From assembly GCF_015762685.1 (NCBI RefSeq), contig NZ_PEHF01000089.1:21963-85962 (forward strand): 64,000 nt of DNA. The letters run 5' to 3'. The DNA is from Candidatus Symbiopectobacterium sp. 'North America' (lineage in GTDB: Bacteria > Pseudomonadota > Gammaproteobacteria > Enterobacterales > Enterobacteriaceae). Below are positions 54,073 to 63,906 of the stretch, piece after piece. The translations under genes were made by a program, and so were the position numbers. The notes under the pieces are model-generated. The model was not told the origin of the DNA and did not search any database. It was given only the letters and a program-made list of their open reading frames with translations. Position 1 is the first letter of the stretch. Every line of letters begins with the position of its first letter.

Positions 54073-54717
54073 CTACTCATAGCGCTTTACCCCATTTTCC
54101 TGCACCGCTGCAGGCTTGACGGACTGGCAGGTATGTGGCATTCCGGCACGCAGCAACAGCACTTTCAGCGCTTTATTGATGTGCTCCATGCGACTTTGCA
54201 GGAAGTTGTTTCCCAACAGGCACACCAGCGCGATGGCAATCCCCAGCCCCGTGGCGTACAGCGCCGTCCCCATCACGGCGGAAACCTGACTTGGGTCAGA
54301 AATCCCAGCAGCCGAGAGTGCCTTAAAGGTTTCGATAATACCCATAATTGTGCCCACCAGACCCAGCAGCGGCGCGACTGTAACAATGGTTTCCAGCAGC
54401 CACAATCCTCGCGTCATGTGCGGTTTGCTTTGCAGATATTGGGTATCGATCAGATCGTTGAGCTCATCACGGTCGCGATCCGCCGCCTGCGGCAACAACG
54501 GAGTAATTAGCGTTACCGGCAAGCTGTTGCGCTGGCTGAGCTCAGCAGGGAGATCGTGAAGATGGCGAATGTCGGCGGTCAGCGCACGGAACAAGCACGT
54601 GGTCTGACGGCGTGTATAAGCAAAGAACAGACCACGTTCAATGATGATGATCAGTGCCGCCACCAGCTAGGCATACATCGCATAGAAAATAATATCGTGC
54701 AGGTCGTTTGCGTTCAT
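54073..54717 (-). pseudogene. exbB: ExbB/TolQ-type proton channel, single amber
   Basis: A MotA/TolQ/ExbB family protein. Starts MNANDLHDIIFYAMYA, then TAG at 54667-54669, then LVAALIIIIERGLFFAYTRR. The conserved core TVAPLLGLVGTIMGIIETFK and the third helix VMGTALYATGLGIAIALVCL follow. About 214 codons. The start ATG and TAG are 16 codons apart, so the product is nearly empty without suppression. It energises TonB with ExbD. Operon order is exbD-tonB-receptor-exbB. Confidence 0.85.
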
Positions 54718-54826
54718 AAGGGTCCGATTTTCCTTCGGTGCGTGTTACGCCCTTGCTGGCGCGTAACGGTAATAAGCAACTCCCCTGTGGATAAATTCCG
54801 CCAGGGGATATCAGGTTTGCGAGTGA

Positions 54827-57062
54827 TTAGAAGGTGGCGTCCAGCGACACGCTAAAGGTGCTCTCTTCACCTACGTTGTAATAAGGCGTGCTGGCACGAA
54901 CGCCGTTGTGCGCAGCGGCGTTGAATACCACTGTACGTGCGGAATCCAGGTATTCCTTATCGAACACGTTGTTAACGTTGAAACGCAGCGTGGCGCTTTT
55001 GATGATCTTCTTGTCTACCGGCAAGTGAATGCCCGCATTGAGATCGACCACGGTACGCCCGCCAATTTTCTCATCGTTGGTCATGTCACCGTAAAACGCA
55101 CCGGTATAACGGCCATTGATGCCTGCGTAGTAGCGTCTATCGTCATAACCTACGCCCAGATTAAGCATGTTCTTCGGCGTGTTGGCGGAACGTTTACCGG
55201 TGGTTGGCAGCGTGGAGCCGTTGGTGACCATATCGTCTCTCTGCTTGGTGTCAGTATAGGTGTAAGAGGCAAAGTAATTGAAGTTATGCGGCAGTTTTCC
55301 GCTCAGCTCAGCCTCGATGCCTTTGTTCTCTACTTTACCGGCGTTAATCATCTCGTATTCGCCATCAACGTTACGGCTGGAGATCTGACGATCGGTAAAC
55401 GCAATGTAGAACAGTGAGGTGCTCAACATCACGTCTTGCCTCTGGAAGCGCCAGCCCAGTTCGTGGTTCCAGCTCAGTTCTGGCTTGGTGTTGATGGAAT
55501 CACCCAGGTTATAGAGCACTTAGTTAGGTGGCATGCGCATATTGCGCGTCAGGCTGTAAAATACCTGATTTTCGGGGTTAATTTTGTAGGATGCACTGAA
55601 GCTCGGCAGAAACTCTTTATAGGTGCGCGCCTTTTTCGCCTCCACAGAACTCAAACTGCCCAGATCGTACCCGTCACGTTTCACGTGCTGCCAGGCCAGG
55701 CCGCCAGTGAGCGTCCAGTCGGGGGAGACAAACCAAGTATCCTGCAACCAGAACTTATGCACTGGTGTCACGGTGAACTGGTTGCGCCCCTGGATCACTT
55801 TGCCGTTGGCATCTTTCACCAAGTGCGAACCGTTGGGTTTGCCGGAAAGATCAATCGGGTTACCGTCTGCTTTAATACCGATATAGGGCTGCGTCTGACG
55901 TTGGCGTACACGTTCAAACCAGTAACCGATATCCAGACTGTGCTGGTCATTGAGATCCAATTTCAGGGTGTTGGTGATGCCCGGACGCCAGGTTTCCGTC
56001 CAGGAAGGGCGATAGTAAGTATTGCTGCTCAGGTTACTGAGATCATAACTGCCCGATTTATAGTTAGTGGTGGAAGAAAGCGTATAGGCCGATTGACCGC
56101 TGAAACTGCCGCCGTTGCCCCAGCAATAATAGGGTTGCAGCGTCAGCGACAGGTTATCGCGCAGTTGCAGTTTCTGCGTGAAGGTAAGGTTCAGACTTTC
56201 AAACAGGTTGCGGTTAATCTTGTAGTAACGTGAGAGCTGTCCACGGCTGTTATATTCTGGCGTGGTCGGGTAATCGACGTAGCGTCCCTGATTCAGGAAG
56301 GTGCTTTTGCTTAGCGTATTGTAGTTATTCATGTCCTGCTTGTTATACTTAACCAGCAGGTTGTTGCCGTTGTCATCTTCATACAGGCCGTTCCATTCCA
56401 GCTTGTTGGAACGGGTGGCTCCTTTGCCACGCCACTTATCGGAGTAGGAGTAGGAGTAGGATAACCAACTACTGAAGCCGTCATGCAGCCCGGTTTCCAA
56501 ACGAATCAGTGATTTGCTCAGGTTGCTGCTGCCCAAGGTCTGTTTGATGAATCCGCCAAACTCTTTGGCTGGGCGTTTCATCACCAGACCGATATTGCCG
56601 CCGCTGGAGCCGATATGCGGGCCATTCATCTCTGAGGAACCCTGGGTCACAAAAATCTGCTCAAGGTTTTCCGCATCGCCCAACTGGTTGGCATACACGT
56701 TATAGCTGCCCGAATCGTTCATCGGAATGCCATCAACCGAAAGACCGATCTGGTCATTGCTCATACCACGCATGATGTAATCGATACCGCTCAGGCCGGT
56801 AGAGTCATTACTGCTGACATTCAGGCCGGCGGTGTATTTCAACTTATCGATGGCGTTAGCGGTAGCAGGCATCTTATCCATCGCTTCTTTGGTTACCGTC
56901 GAGCGAGATTTCGCACTCTCTTCCTGAATCATCATTCCCTCTCCCAATGGCGCTCCTTTAACCTGAATGGAGCCGATGTCTGTTGCATCGTTTGCCAGCA
57001 CGGTTCCCGACCATAACGCGGCCGCGACAGAGAGATATCCTTGAAACTATAAATAATTTCAT
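54827..57062 (-). pseudogene. TonB-dependent outer membrane receptor, frameshift and ochre
   Basis: Receptor of about 744 codons. ATG at 57062 begins MKLFIVSRISL; a frameshift in the signal peptide (to LSVAAALWSGTVLAND) follows. Plug: GSIQVKGAPLGEGMMI, YIMRGMSNDQIGLSVDGIPM and EQIFVTQGSSEMNGP. Barrel ends with FSVSLDATF. TAA at 55520-55522 (MPPN-stop-VLYNLGDSINTKPELSW) cuts the barrel. Substrate cannot be inferred; the linked exbD-tonB-exbB suggests a dedicated iron or siderophore system. Confidence 0.87.
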
Positions 57063-57100
57063 TGTGTTAATCACCCTGATTCAATGTTGTGTATAGGCGC

Positions 57101-57847
57101 TCACTGCGCTTGATAATAGAATGTGGCTAAAAAACGTTTGGTGTTTTGCCCGGCAAACGCCTCTGCCGGAAATGGCCTGACCTGCGTGATGCTCTGTAAT
57201 GTGCTGGTTGCCGCTCGGTTGAGCAGCATGCTGGTGGCTTTCTGATTAATGCCGCTGTTGAGCACGCGGCCGTTGCGATCGACTTCCAGCCAGATTTCGA
57301 CGTTTCCTTCCGGGCGTTCCAATGACGCCTGACGCCCCGTTGGGTAGCGTTTTAACTGCTCAATCTGGCCACGCAGCGCCTGGATGTAGCTGTTCTCCAA
57401 CGCCTGTGCGTTCACTTTCGGCGGTGCAGGTGTGGGCACGACGGGGGCTGATGCAGTAGCTTTTGCCACGGCAGCTTTCACCGACGTGGCAACGGACGCA
57501 GGGCGCGGCACTGGAACAAGCTTTGGCTTGGGCACCGGTTTGGGTTTGGGCTCCGGCTTCGGTTCGGGTTTCGGTGGCGGCGCCTCAACAATCGGTTCTG
57601 GCGTCTTGACGGGCTCTGGCTCCAGCTCTGGCAACGTCTCCTCGGGAGGCGTTTCAGGCTCTGGAGAAACCACCGCTTCTGGCGGTGCCGGCGGTGTGAG
57701 ATCGGCGAGCGACAGCTCCATGACGCTATCGTCATACTGGGGTTGTACTTTGAGCGAGCTTTGCTGTGTCATCACCATCAAACATGCAGCTACCACGGGC
57801 AGCGGCAACCAGCTAATGGCATGACGTGAACGATAAAGACAATACAT
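57101..57847 (-). CDS. tonB: TonB-family energy transducer
   Basis: 248 residues, open. N-terminal helix (LPLPVVAACLMVMTQQSSLK), then a long Pro-Glu/Pro-Lys rod (residues about 65-125), then the C-terminal TonB domain (YPTGRQASLERPEGNVEIWL, QVRPFPAEAF). Start at MYCLYRSRHAIS (57847), one base from the exbD stop. It carries energy from ExbBD to the receptor; here the partner genes are broken, but TonB may serve other receptors. Distinct from a housekeeping tonB because of its operon. Confidence 0.88.
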   Translation of the reverse strand: MYCLYRSRHAISWLPLPVVAACLMVMTQQSSLKVQPQYDDSVMELSLADLTPPAPPEAVVSPEPETPPEETLPELEPEPVKTPEPIVEAPPPKPEPKPEPKPKPVPKPKLVPVPRPASVATSVKAAVAKATASAPVVPTPAPPKVNAQALENSYIQALRGQIEQLKRYPTGRQASLERPEGNVEIWLEVDRNGRVLNSGINQKATSMLLNRAATSTLQSITQVRPFPAEAFAGQNTKRFLATFYYQAQ

Positions 57848-57848
57848 G

Positions 57849-58256
57849 TCACTGCTTCCGCGTTGCGATTGAAACCGAGGTAAACCCACCTTGAGGCAGG
57901 GTATCCATCACCGTGACCAAACGCTCAACCGCCACCTGCTTATCACTGTTGACGATAATGGTGGTGATCTCTCCAGCCTGTTGCTGCTGTTTTAAGGTGC
58001 TGACCAAATCGGTAATCAAGATGGGTGAACCGTCCAGTTGCAGTTGGTCTTATTCACCTAGAGTGACGATGGCTTTTTTCTGCGGTTTTAGCTGTTGGGC
58101 GCTGCTGGCAGAGGGAAGCTGGGTTTTCAGCCCCGTGGCAGGAAGGACGTTGATACTGATCAGGACGAAAAACACCAGTAAAAACATCATGACGTCGATC
58201 ATTGGGATCAACTCAATATGGGCTTTGTTTCTTTTTGGTTCGTTCCAGTTTCTCAT
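57849..58256 (-). pseudogene. exbD: ExbD/TolR-type protein, single ochre
   Basis: Start MRNWNEPKRNKAHIELIPMI (58256) with SD AAGAGAG. The conserved Asp in IPMIDVMMFLLVFFVLIS is the proton-path residue. TAA at 58050-58052 follows AIVTLGE; the frame continues DQLQLDGSPILITDLVSTLK to TGA at 57849. 135 codons, normal. First gene of the TonB operon. Confidence 0.85.
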
Positions 58257-58977
58257 TTTCTCTCTTCCCATCGTTGGCGTCTGGCGATGACACGCAAAGA
58301 TGATTGGGTCCCCAAAGATGGCAGCCACCACGGAATGGTTAGCTGCCAAAGCAAAGCAGCCACTATAGAGAGCGCATACTTAAATTTATTTACACTTATG
58401 TGATTATTTTTTCATTGCAGGTGGTTTTTTGGTGTAATTCTCTCAATATCACATTGATTTGATACTTTTCTTACAGATGAGAGGCATGTCTGAAAGGGTG
58501 AACGTTTATTTTCCCAAAGCGCTGCTGAACTTTATCCTGTGGGGGCAGTTGAATCAGTTGAAAACTGAGGAATCATGAAGGGGCGAGAGAGGCGTAGAAA
58601 TAAAAACCGAATAGCAATACATTAACTTTCTGACAGTTTTGGAGTTTTTTACATTTTCTTAATACTATCTTATCTCTTGTATATATTACGAATACAAATA
58701 TTACGCAGCGTAGCCATCCCTTAATTATCTAAAAGCTCAAGCATAATCATTATAAAAAACCAAACAACATTATTTTTTTAGAATAAAACTCTAAGTGAAA
58801 AGATAAAAATGAAAGAGGGGAGTAAGTAGCTATCCCTTCTCGACTTATTCTTATTAATGATTTTAGTAGGCATAAAAAATTAAAAAAACTATTATTGCTC
58901 AGTCCCGGCATGCTACTGGAAAAGCTTCACTGATGTTACCGAACTTAATCATTTTATACATTGATACAGGTGACATT
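58257..58977. other. AT-rich intergenic region between exbD and luxI
   Basis: About 720 bases of AT-rich sequence without a supported gene. The exbD promoter should lie on the left and that of luxI on the right. CATAATCATTATA at 58742-58754 resembles part of a Fur box but is not a full 19-base match. No clear lux box is seen just before luxI. The drop in GC marks the start of the quorum-sensing block. Confidence 0.5.
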
Positions 58978-59619
58978 ATGTTTAATATTTACAGCGTTAA
59001 TTACTTATCCCTAAGCAATGAAAATACTGAGGATTTATTTACTTTACGTAAAAATATATTTAAAGATCGTTTACAATGGGATGTGAGTTGTTTTGATGGA
59101 AAAGAGTTTGATAAATTTGACAATGAGAAAACAGATTATATATTTGGCATGAAAAATGGTGTTATCATCTGTGGCACAAGAATTATAGATGTCAAACACC
59201 ATAATATGCTGAATGATACGTTTTCGTCTTTCTTTAAAGAAGTAAACTTACCAGAAGGAAAGTTCATTGAATCAACCCGTTTTTTTGTGGATAAAGATAG
59301 GGTTAGTTCACTTCTTGGTAACAGGTCCTCTATTACTCTGGCCTTATTTCTTTCATTGATTAACTATGCCCAACGTCACCATTATGACGGCATATTGGCT
59401 GTTGCAAGTCACCCAATGATGATCATCATCCGAAAATCAGGCTGGAATGTTACAGTACTGGAAACCGGGGTTTCTGAGAAAGATGAACCCGTCTACCTGC
59501 TACTGGGTCATATCGATCTAATGAGTCAGAAAGAACTAAAAGACAGAATATTACGCAAGGACAACATTCAGTTTGAAAACATACTGAACGAATGGCCACT
59601 GCCGTTTATAGCTGAGTAA
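58978..59619 (+). CDS. N-acyl-homoserine lactone synthase (LuxI family)
   Basis: 213 residues, open. Start at MFNIYSVNY with SD AGGTGA; a longer in-frame ATG lacks family support. The invariant LuxI residues are in place: LRKNIFKDRLQW (Arg, Phe, Trp), two aspartates in FDGKEFDKFDNEK (Asp45/48 region), GTRI (Arg70) and FIESTRFFVDKDR (Glu, Arg104). Makes AHL from SAM and acyl-ACP. The chain length is not predictable. Convergent with luxR, stops 3 bases apart, the usual layout in Pectobacterium, Pantoea, Yersinia and Sodalis. Lower GC than neighbours. Confidence 0.93.
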   Translation: MFNIYSVNYLSLSNENTEDLFTLRKNIFKDRLQWDVSCFDGKEFDKFDNEKTDYIFGMKNGVIICGTRIIDVKHHNMLNDTFSSFFKEVNLPEGKFIESTRFFVDKDRVSSLLGNRSSITLALFLSLINYAQRHHYDGILAVASHPMMIIIRKSGWNVTVLETGVSEKDEPVYLLLGHIDLMSQKELKDRILRKDNIQFENILNEWPLPFIAE

Positions 59620-59622
59620 TCA

Positions 59623-60342
59623 TTACTTAACCGGTTGAATCAGACGAAGCTCTACGCCAAGACGCACAGCATGCCGGGCATTGGCGACACCCATTTTTTT
59701 AACAATATTTAACATATGGAACTTGACGGTACGCACTTTTATGCCAAGAATAATCCCCGTTTCTTGGTATGTTTTGCCGACACTAGTCCAGTAGAGAATT
59801 TCTCTTTCCCTTTTAGTAAGTTGCTTAGCTTTATTGGAATCCTCAGTTTTTTCCGAGAATGAAGTTAACGTCAGGTACGTTTCGTGTACCGATGCCAACA
59901 ACATTGAGATATCTCCTTTATTCTGCAAAAGCGTTTGCATTATTCTTGTCTTGCGTTCAGAAGAGATAATAAAAGATAAGGTCACAAAATTATTGTTATA
60001 GTCATGCAAGACAAATGTATAACCATCAACCACCTCATATTCACTGGCCTGGTTGAAAAATTCTGCAAAGTCATACCCTGAACGGGCCATCAGTTTTTCA
60101 TTCCAAGGAAAAGGGGTTAACCTTTTTAACGCAGTAATTACCACTGGATCCGTGTACTGAACCCCATTTTCTCGGTAATGTTTGACCCATTCATTTGGAT
60201 AGTTTGTTACACCAAAGATACATGACATATCTTTTTTAGATAAGACCACGTATGCCCACGTAAATGTCTCAAGGGTGTTTAACGTTGCTTCAAGCTGTTT
60301 TTTTATAACTTCCTCAACATCACGCTCACTTTTCATTAACAT
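59623..60342 (-). CDS. LuxR-family AHL receptor and regulator
   Basis: 239 residues, open. Ligand domain: NEWVKHYRENGVQYTDPVVI gives the Trp, Tyr, Asp-Pro cluster and FPWNE the third Trp. HTH: LTKREREILYWTSVGKTYQE and KVRTVKFHMLNIVKKMGVAN, with the Glu, Leu, Gly invariants of LuxR proteins. Start ATG 60342 with SD AAGGACG; a second ATG lies two codons in. Regulator of the enterobacterial EsaR/ExpR class, which often represses when ligand-free. No lesion. Confidence 0.93.
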   Translation of the reverse strand: MLMKSERDVEEVIKKQLEATLNTLETFTWAYVVLSKKDMSCIFGVTNYPNEWVKHYRENGVQYTDPVVITALKRLTPFPWNEKLMARSGYDFAEFFNQASEYEVVDGYTFVLHDYNNNFVTLSFIISSERKTRIMQTLLQNKGDISMLLASVHETYLTLTSFSEKTEDSNKAKQLTKREREILYWTSVGKTYQETGIILGIKVRTVKFHMLNIVKKMGVANARHAVRLGVELRLIQPVK

Positions 60343-60897
60343 ATCAACGTCCTTGTAAGTGCGAATAGTATACCTTCAATAATATATCACATATCGGAAA
60401 GTATGACCGCCTTCGTATCAGTTTAGGTACAGGTATAAGATATAGCAAGTAAACTGTACTTATGGTCAGATTATTTTTCCAGTTATTTGTATTATTCTAT
60501 TAGGGATAATGAGGTATTTATCACTGACAGTTACTAAAAGACCCCAAACACAAAGGGTTAGAAAAACCGATAGCTAAACACCAGGGAATACACACCCTCA
60601 GTATAAATATTAAATTGAGGGTGTTCAGACTTCAGTCTCATAAGCATGCCACTGTTATTATTCTACCAGTCAAAATACATCGCTAGCATCCCCCCTTCTA
60701 CAACGAGAGAGCAAAGCGCTGATTTTCCCACCACCTAGTCCGTGAAATAAAGGTAGAAAACATAATAACCTCAGATAGATAAGTGGTAAAATGAGTGCAA
60801 AATTTAAAAACGCACAATTTATTTGGTATTCTACAACGCTGTACACGGCATAATCGGTAATTGTCGCTAATGTAGGCAATTACAGTCACAAACACCG
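60343..60897. other. Intergenic region luxR-hemN
   Basis: 555 bases with no supported gene. It contains a possible lux box (separate entry) and a dyad ACACCCTCA/TGAGGGTGT at about 60590-60625, which may end transcripts. The part near hemN (60740-60897) shows no open frame with coding features. Confidence 0.45.
60452..60471. promoter_or_regulatory. Possible lux box upstream of luxR
   Basis: AACTGTACTTATGGTCAGAT is 20 bases long with the outer half-site bases of the lux box (RNSTGYA...RCASRT) largely kept, but the centre differs. It lies about 110 bases upstream of the luxR start. Low certainty. Confidence 0.3.
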
Positions 60898-62271
60898 TCA
60901 AATAACACGTGAGAACTGCTGGGTCCGCGCTTTAGCACGTAGATAGCTGTCAAAGCACATGCAGATATTGCGAATCAACAAGCGGCCTTTCGGTGTTACC
61001 ATGATCCCCATAGGGTGCAATTCAGCCAGGCCATCCTGCACCAACGTTGCCAGCAGGCGCAAATCTTCCGCGAAGTAAAGGCGACAATCGATGCCGTAGT
61101 CCGCCTCAATCGCTGCGTAATCCAGACGGAAATTACAGATAAGGCTTTTGATCACATCACGACGGATGCAGTCATCGTGCGTCAAGCGCAAGCCGCGCCA
61201 CAACGCATTGCCCTGCTCCCCTACCTTCTCGTAGTAGGTTTTCAGCACCTTTTCATTTTGCGCGTAGCTGTCGCCAATCATGCTGATCGCCGACACCCCC
61301 ATGCCCAGTAGGTCAGTGTCATCTTGCGTGGTGTAACCCTGAAAATTACGGTGCAATTTACCGGCACATTGTGCCAGCGCTAGCTCATCGTCTGGGCGAG
61401 CAAAGTGATCCATGCCGATAAACTGATAACCCGAGTGGGTGAGCGTGGTAATGGTTTGGCGCAGAATCTCCAGCTTTTGCGCGGGACTCGGTAAATCCGC
61501 ATCTTTGATTTTACGCTGGGCAGCAAACAGCGTCGGCAAATGGGCGTAGTTGAATACGCTGAGGCGGTGCGGACTTAACTCAGCAACGCGTTGTAAGGTA
61601 AAAACAAAGCTTTCCGGCGTCTGTTTCGGCAAACCGTAAATCAGGTCGATATTGGTGGAGGTAAAGCCAAGCGCTTTGGCACGTTCAATTAGCGCAAAGA
61701 TAAATGCCTCATCCTGCTCACGATTCACCAGACGTTGCACTTCCTTGTTGAAATCCTGCACGCCCATGCTCAGGCGATTAAAGCCTTCCGCACGCAGGTG
61801 ATCGAGGATATTCAGCTCGATTTCACGTGGATCGACCTCGAGCGAGATTTCCGCCTCATCTGCAAACTGGAAATTCTCGCGCAGCAGCGCCATCAGTCGG
61901 CTGATTTGATCTTTGTTGAGATAGGTCGGCGTGCCGCCGCCCCAGTGCAGTTGCGTGACGATGCGCCCGGCAAACAGCGGCGCGCGCTGGCGAATCTCCA
62001 CGGCCAGCACATCAAGATATTCTTCTGCTTTGTGCTGCTGGCGCGTCACCAGCTTGTTGCAACCGCAGAAATAGCACAGGCGATAACAAAACGGGATGTG
62101 GACATAAAGCGACAGTGGCCGCTCAGGGTAACGCGCTATCGCCTGGCGGAATGCCGCATCATCATACTGTTCGTTAAACTCGAGCGCCGTAGGATACGAG
62201 GTATAACGCGGCCCGGAATAGTTGTATTTTTGAATCAGGGCTAAATCCCAATCGACGTGTTGATCTTGCAT
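60898..62271 (-). CDS. hemN: Oxygen-independent coproporphyrinogen III oxidase
   Basis: 457 residues, equal to E. coli HemN. Radical SAM cluster motif HIPFCYRLCYFCGCN (CX3CX2C), HWGGGTPTYL, EVDPREIELNIL and GVQDFNKEVQRLVNREQ. Converts coproporphyrinogen III to protoporphyrinogen IX anaerobically. Its SD AAGGAG lies inside the 3' end of the small upstream gene. Intact; heme synthesis kept. Confidence 0.96.
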   Translation of the reverse strand: MQDQHVDWDLALIQKYNYSGPRYTSYPTALEFNEQYDDAAFRQAIARYPERPLSLYVHIPFCYRLCYFCGCNKLVTRQQHKAEEYLDVLAVEIRQRAPLFAGRIVTQLHWGGGTPTYLNKDQISRLMALLRENFQFADEAEISLEVDPREIELNILDHLRAEGFNRLSMGVQDFNKEVQRLVNREQDEAFIFALIERAKALGFTSTNIDLIYGLPKQTPESFVFTLQRVAELSPHRLSVFNYAHLPTLFAAQRKIKDADLPSPAQKLEILRQTITTLTHSGYQFIGMDHFARPDDELALAQCAGKLHRNFQGYTTQDDTDLLGMGVSAISMIGDSYAQNEKVLKTYYEKVGEQGNALWRGLRLTHDDCIRRDVIKSLICNFRLDYAAIEADYGIDCRLYFAEDLRLLATLVQDGLAELHPMGIMVTPKGRLLIRNICMCFDSYLRAKARTQQFSRVI

Positions 62272-62274
62272 GCG

Positions 62275-62451
62275 TTACTCCTTCCGCTTGTATTTCCCAA
62301 CAGCGCTTTTCAGCGGCAGCTTACGCTGTCCTGTCCCGAACACGGTTCGCTGTAGTCGTGTTTTACGCCGGGAAAGCAGCCACAGTTTAACCAACAGACA
62401 CAGCAGATAACAGACAACCAACACCAATATGAGAGACAGTAGCCCTTTCAT
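62275..62451 (-). CDS. 58-residue membrane protein between yihI and hemN
   Basis: ATG overlaps the yihI stop (TGATG), so it is coupled to yihI, and its 3' end carries the hem[23 protein letters not shown] then VKLWLLSRRKT, followed by a basic tail ending KYKRKE: one N-terminal helix and a cytoplasmic basic end. Not recognised; it may be a short form of the DUF2489-type proteins found at this place in some relatives. The frame is clean, and position and overlap support translation. Confidence 0.65.
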   Translation of the reverse strand: MKGLLSLILVLVVCYLLCLLVKLWLLSRRKTRLQRTVFGTGQRKLPLKSAVGKYKRKE

Positions 62452-63017
62452 CAGAATACGTCTTTTGGGTTATTACGTTTGAGGAGCTGCATCATGTCTT
62501 CCTGCTGCGCTTCCTCTTCCTCATCATCCATTTCGATGCCCAGCTCATCCATCAGGGCATTGATACGATCGAGCGTGCTGTCCACCCATTTCTGCTCATC
62601 TTTGCTCAGCGTTTCGCCGTTATCCAGACGTTCCAGCAGTGCATCGAGGCGATCGTCATTTTCCAGCAGAGCCAGCTCTTGCTCGGGGGTTAGCCGTGTT
62701 TCAACCAGCGTGTCTGATTTAGCCGGTACGGCCGCTTTCGCGGGCTTTGCGCTTTTCGGCGTGTCATCACTGACGATCAGGGCGACCGGTTTTTTGCTCC
62801 CAATACAAGGATCGCGAATCTTGCTCTGGCCAGATTTGCCCGCCTCCACTGTCTCAGGATGCGCGCGACTGCCCGCAGCATGACCACTGTGTTTTTTCTG
62901 ACGTTTACGCTCCCAGCCTTCGCAGTTAAGCTCGCCGCGCGTCTTTTTCTTGGCTTTCGATGTCGACGCCTTCGCGCCTGGGACTTTGGTGCCCGAATTT
63001 TTCACCGGCTGTTTCAT
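62451..63017 (-). CDS. yihI: Der GTPase-activating protein YihI
   Basis: 188 residues (E. coli 169). Basic N-terminal half ([20 protein letters not shown]) and acidic C-terminal half ending with an Asp/Glu-rich segment and [12 protein letters not shown], as in E. coli (QEDMMRLL). Start MKQPVKN selected by similarity. Activates Der in ribosome assembly. Divergent from engB with a 190-base gap. Confidence 0.9.
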   Translation of the reverse strand: MKQPVKNSGTKVPGAKASTSKAKKKTRGELNCEGWERKRQKKHSGHAAGSRAHPETVEAGKSGQSKIRDPCIGSKKPVALIVSDDTPKSAKPAKAAVPAKSDTLVETRLTPEQELALLENDDRLDALLERLDNGETLSKDEQKWVDSTLDRINALMDELGIEMDDEEEEAQQEDMMQLLKRNNPKDVF

Positions 63018-63210
63018 AACAACACTCTCAGGTAAACAGAAGACAATTGCGTCGGAATCTAGCAGAAAGGCCAGCAATAAAAAAGGGTTGGTGCGGCTAA
63101 CTGGGCGAATTCGCCTTGTGCGCTACACGCTGCGACCGATAACCCCGCGTTTCGGGTCAGTTATAGGTATAATAGACCCAAAACCCCCTATCCAGACAGA
63201 GATAACCATT

Positions 63211-63861
63211 GTGACCGAACAACAGAACCCAAACGTGACGCATAACTACAATGTGACGCATTTTGTCACCAGCGCGCCCGATATTCGTCACCTGCCTGCC
63301 GATAACGGTATTGAAGTGGCGTTTGCCGGACGCTCGAACGCGGGAAAATCCAGCGCGCTTAACACGCTGACCAACCAAAAAAGCCTGGCGCGCACCAGTA
63401 AAACACCGGGACGAACCCAGCTTATCAACCTGTTTGAAGTCACAGACGGCGTGCGTCTGGTTGACCTTCCCGGCTATGGCTATGCCGAAGTTCCGGAAGA
63501 GATGAAGCGGAAATGGCAGAAAGCACTGGGCGAATATCTGCAAAAACGTGCCTGTCTGCAAGGACTGGTGGTGTTGATGGATATCCGTCACCCGCTGAAA
63601 TATCTCGATCAGCAAATGATTGAATGGGCCGTGGATGTGGATCTGCCAGTGCTCATTCTGCTCACCAAATCCGATAAACTGGCTTCCGGTGCGCGCAAAG
63701 CGCAACTGAATGCCGTGCGTGAAGCCGTGCTCGCGTTTGGCGGAGATATTCAGGTTGAAGACTTCTCCTCCTTGAAAAAAGAAGGGGTGGATAAACTGCG
63801 TCAGAAACTCGATCTGTGGTTCAACACCCGTCCTTCAGTGCAAGACGACATCGATAATTAA
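63211..63861 (+). CDS. engB: Ribosome biogenesis GTPase YsxC/EngB
   Basis: 216 residues from a GTG start at 63211 ([15 protein letters not shown]). G1 [16 protein letters not shown]3 [17 protein letters not shown]4 [16 protein letters not shown], all conserved. Family length 210-216. TATAAT at 63168-63173 gives a -10 about 38 bases before the start. It helps 50S assembly. The GTG start is chosen because upstream in-frame codons have no family similarity. Confidence 0.95.
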   Translation: MTEQQNPNVTHNYNVTHFVTSAPDIRHLPADNGIEVAFAGRSNAGKSSALNTLTNQKSLARTSKTPGRTQLINLFEVTDGVRLVDLPGYGYAEVPEEMKRKWQKALGEYLQKRACLQGLVVLMDIRHPLKYLDQQMIEWAVDVDLPVLILLTKSDKLASGARKAQLNAVREAVLAFGGDIQVEDFSSLKKEGVDKLRQKLDLWFNTRPSVQDDIDN

Positions 63862-63868
63862 GATTAAC

Positions 63869-63906
63869 TGCCGCGATCGTTAGCGATCTTGCGGCATTTT
63901 TCTGAC
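63869..63906 (+). terminator. Intrinsic terminator after engB
   Basis: TGCCGCGATCG and CGATCTTGCGGCA form a stem with loop TTAG followed by TTTTTCTG. It begins 7 bases after the stop. The remaining 94 bases to the window end show no gene; Spot 42, which lies beyond engB in E. coli, is not visible yet. Confidence 0.8.

Noticed and set aside
55436..56233. A 265-codon open frame opposite the TonB receptor
   Set aside because: Shadow of the barrel coding region; no motif or SD.
58742..58754. Fur box in front of exbD
   Set aside because: Only part of the 19-base consensus is matched and the distance to exbD is large.
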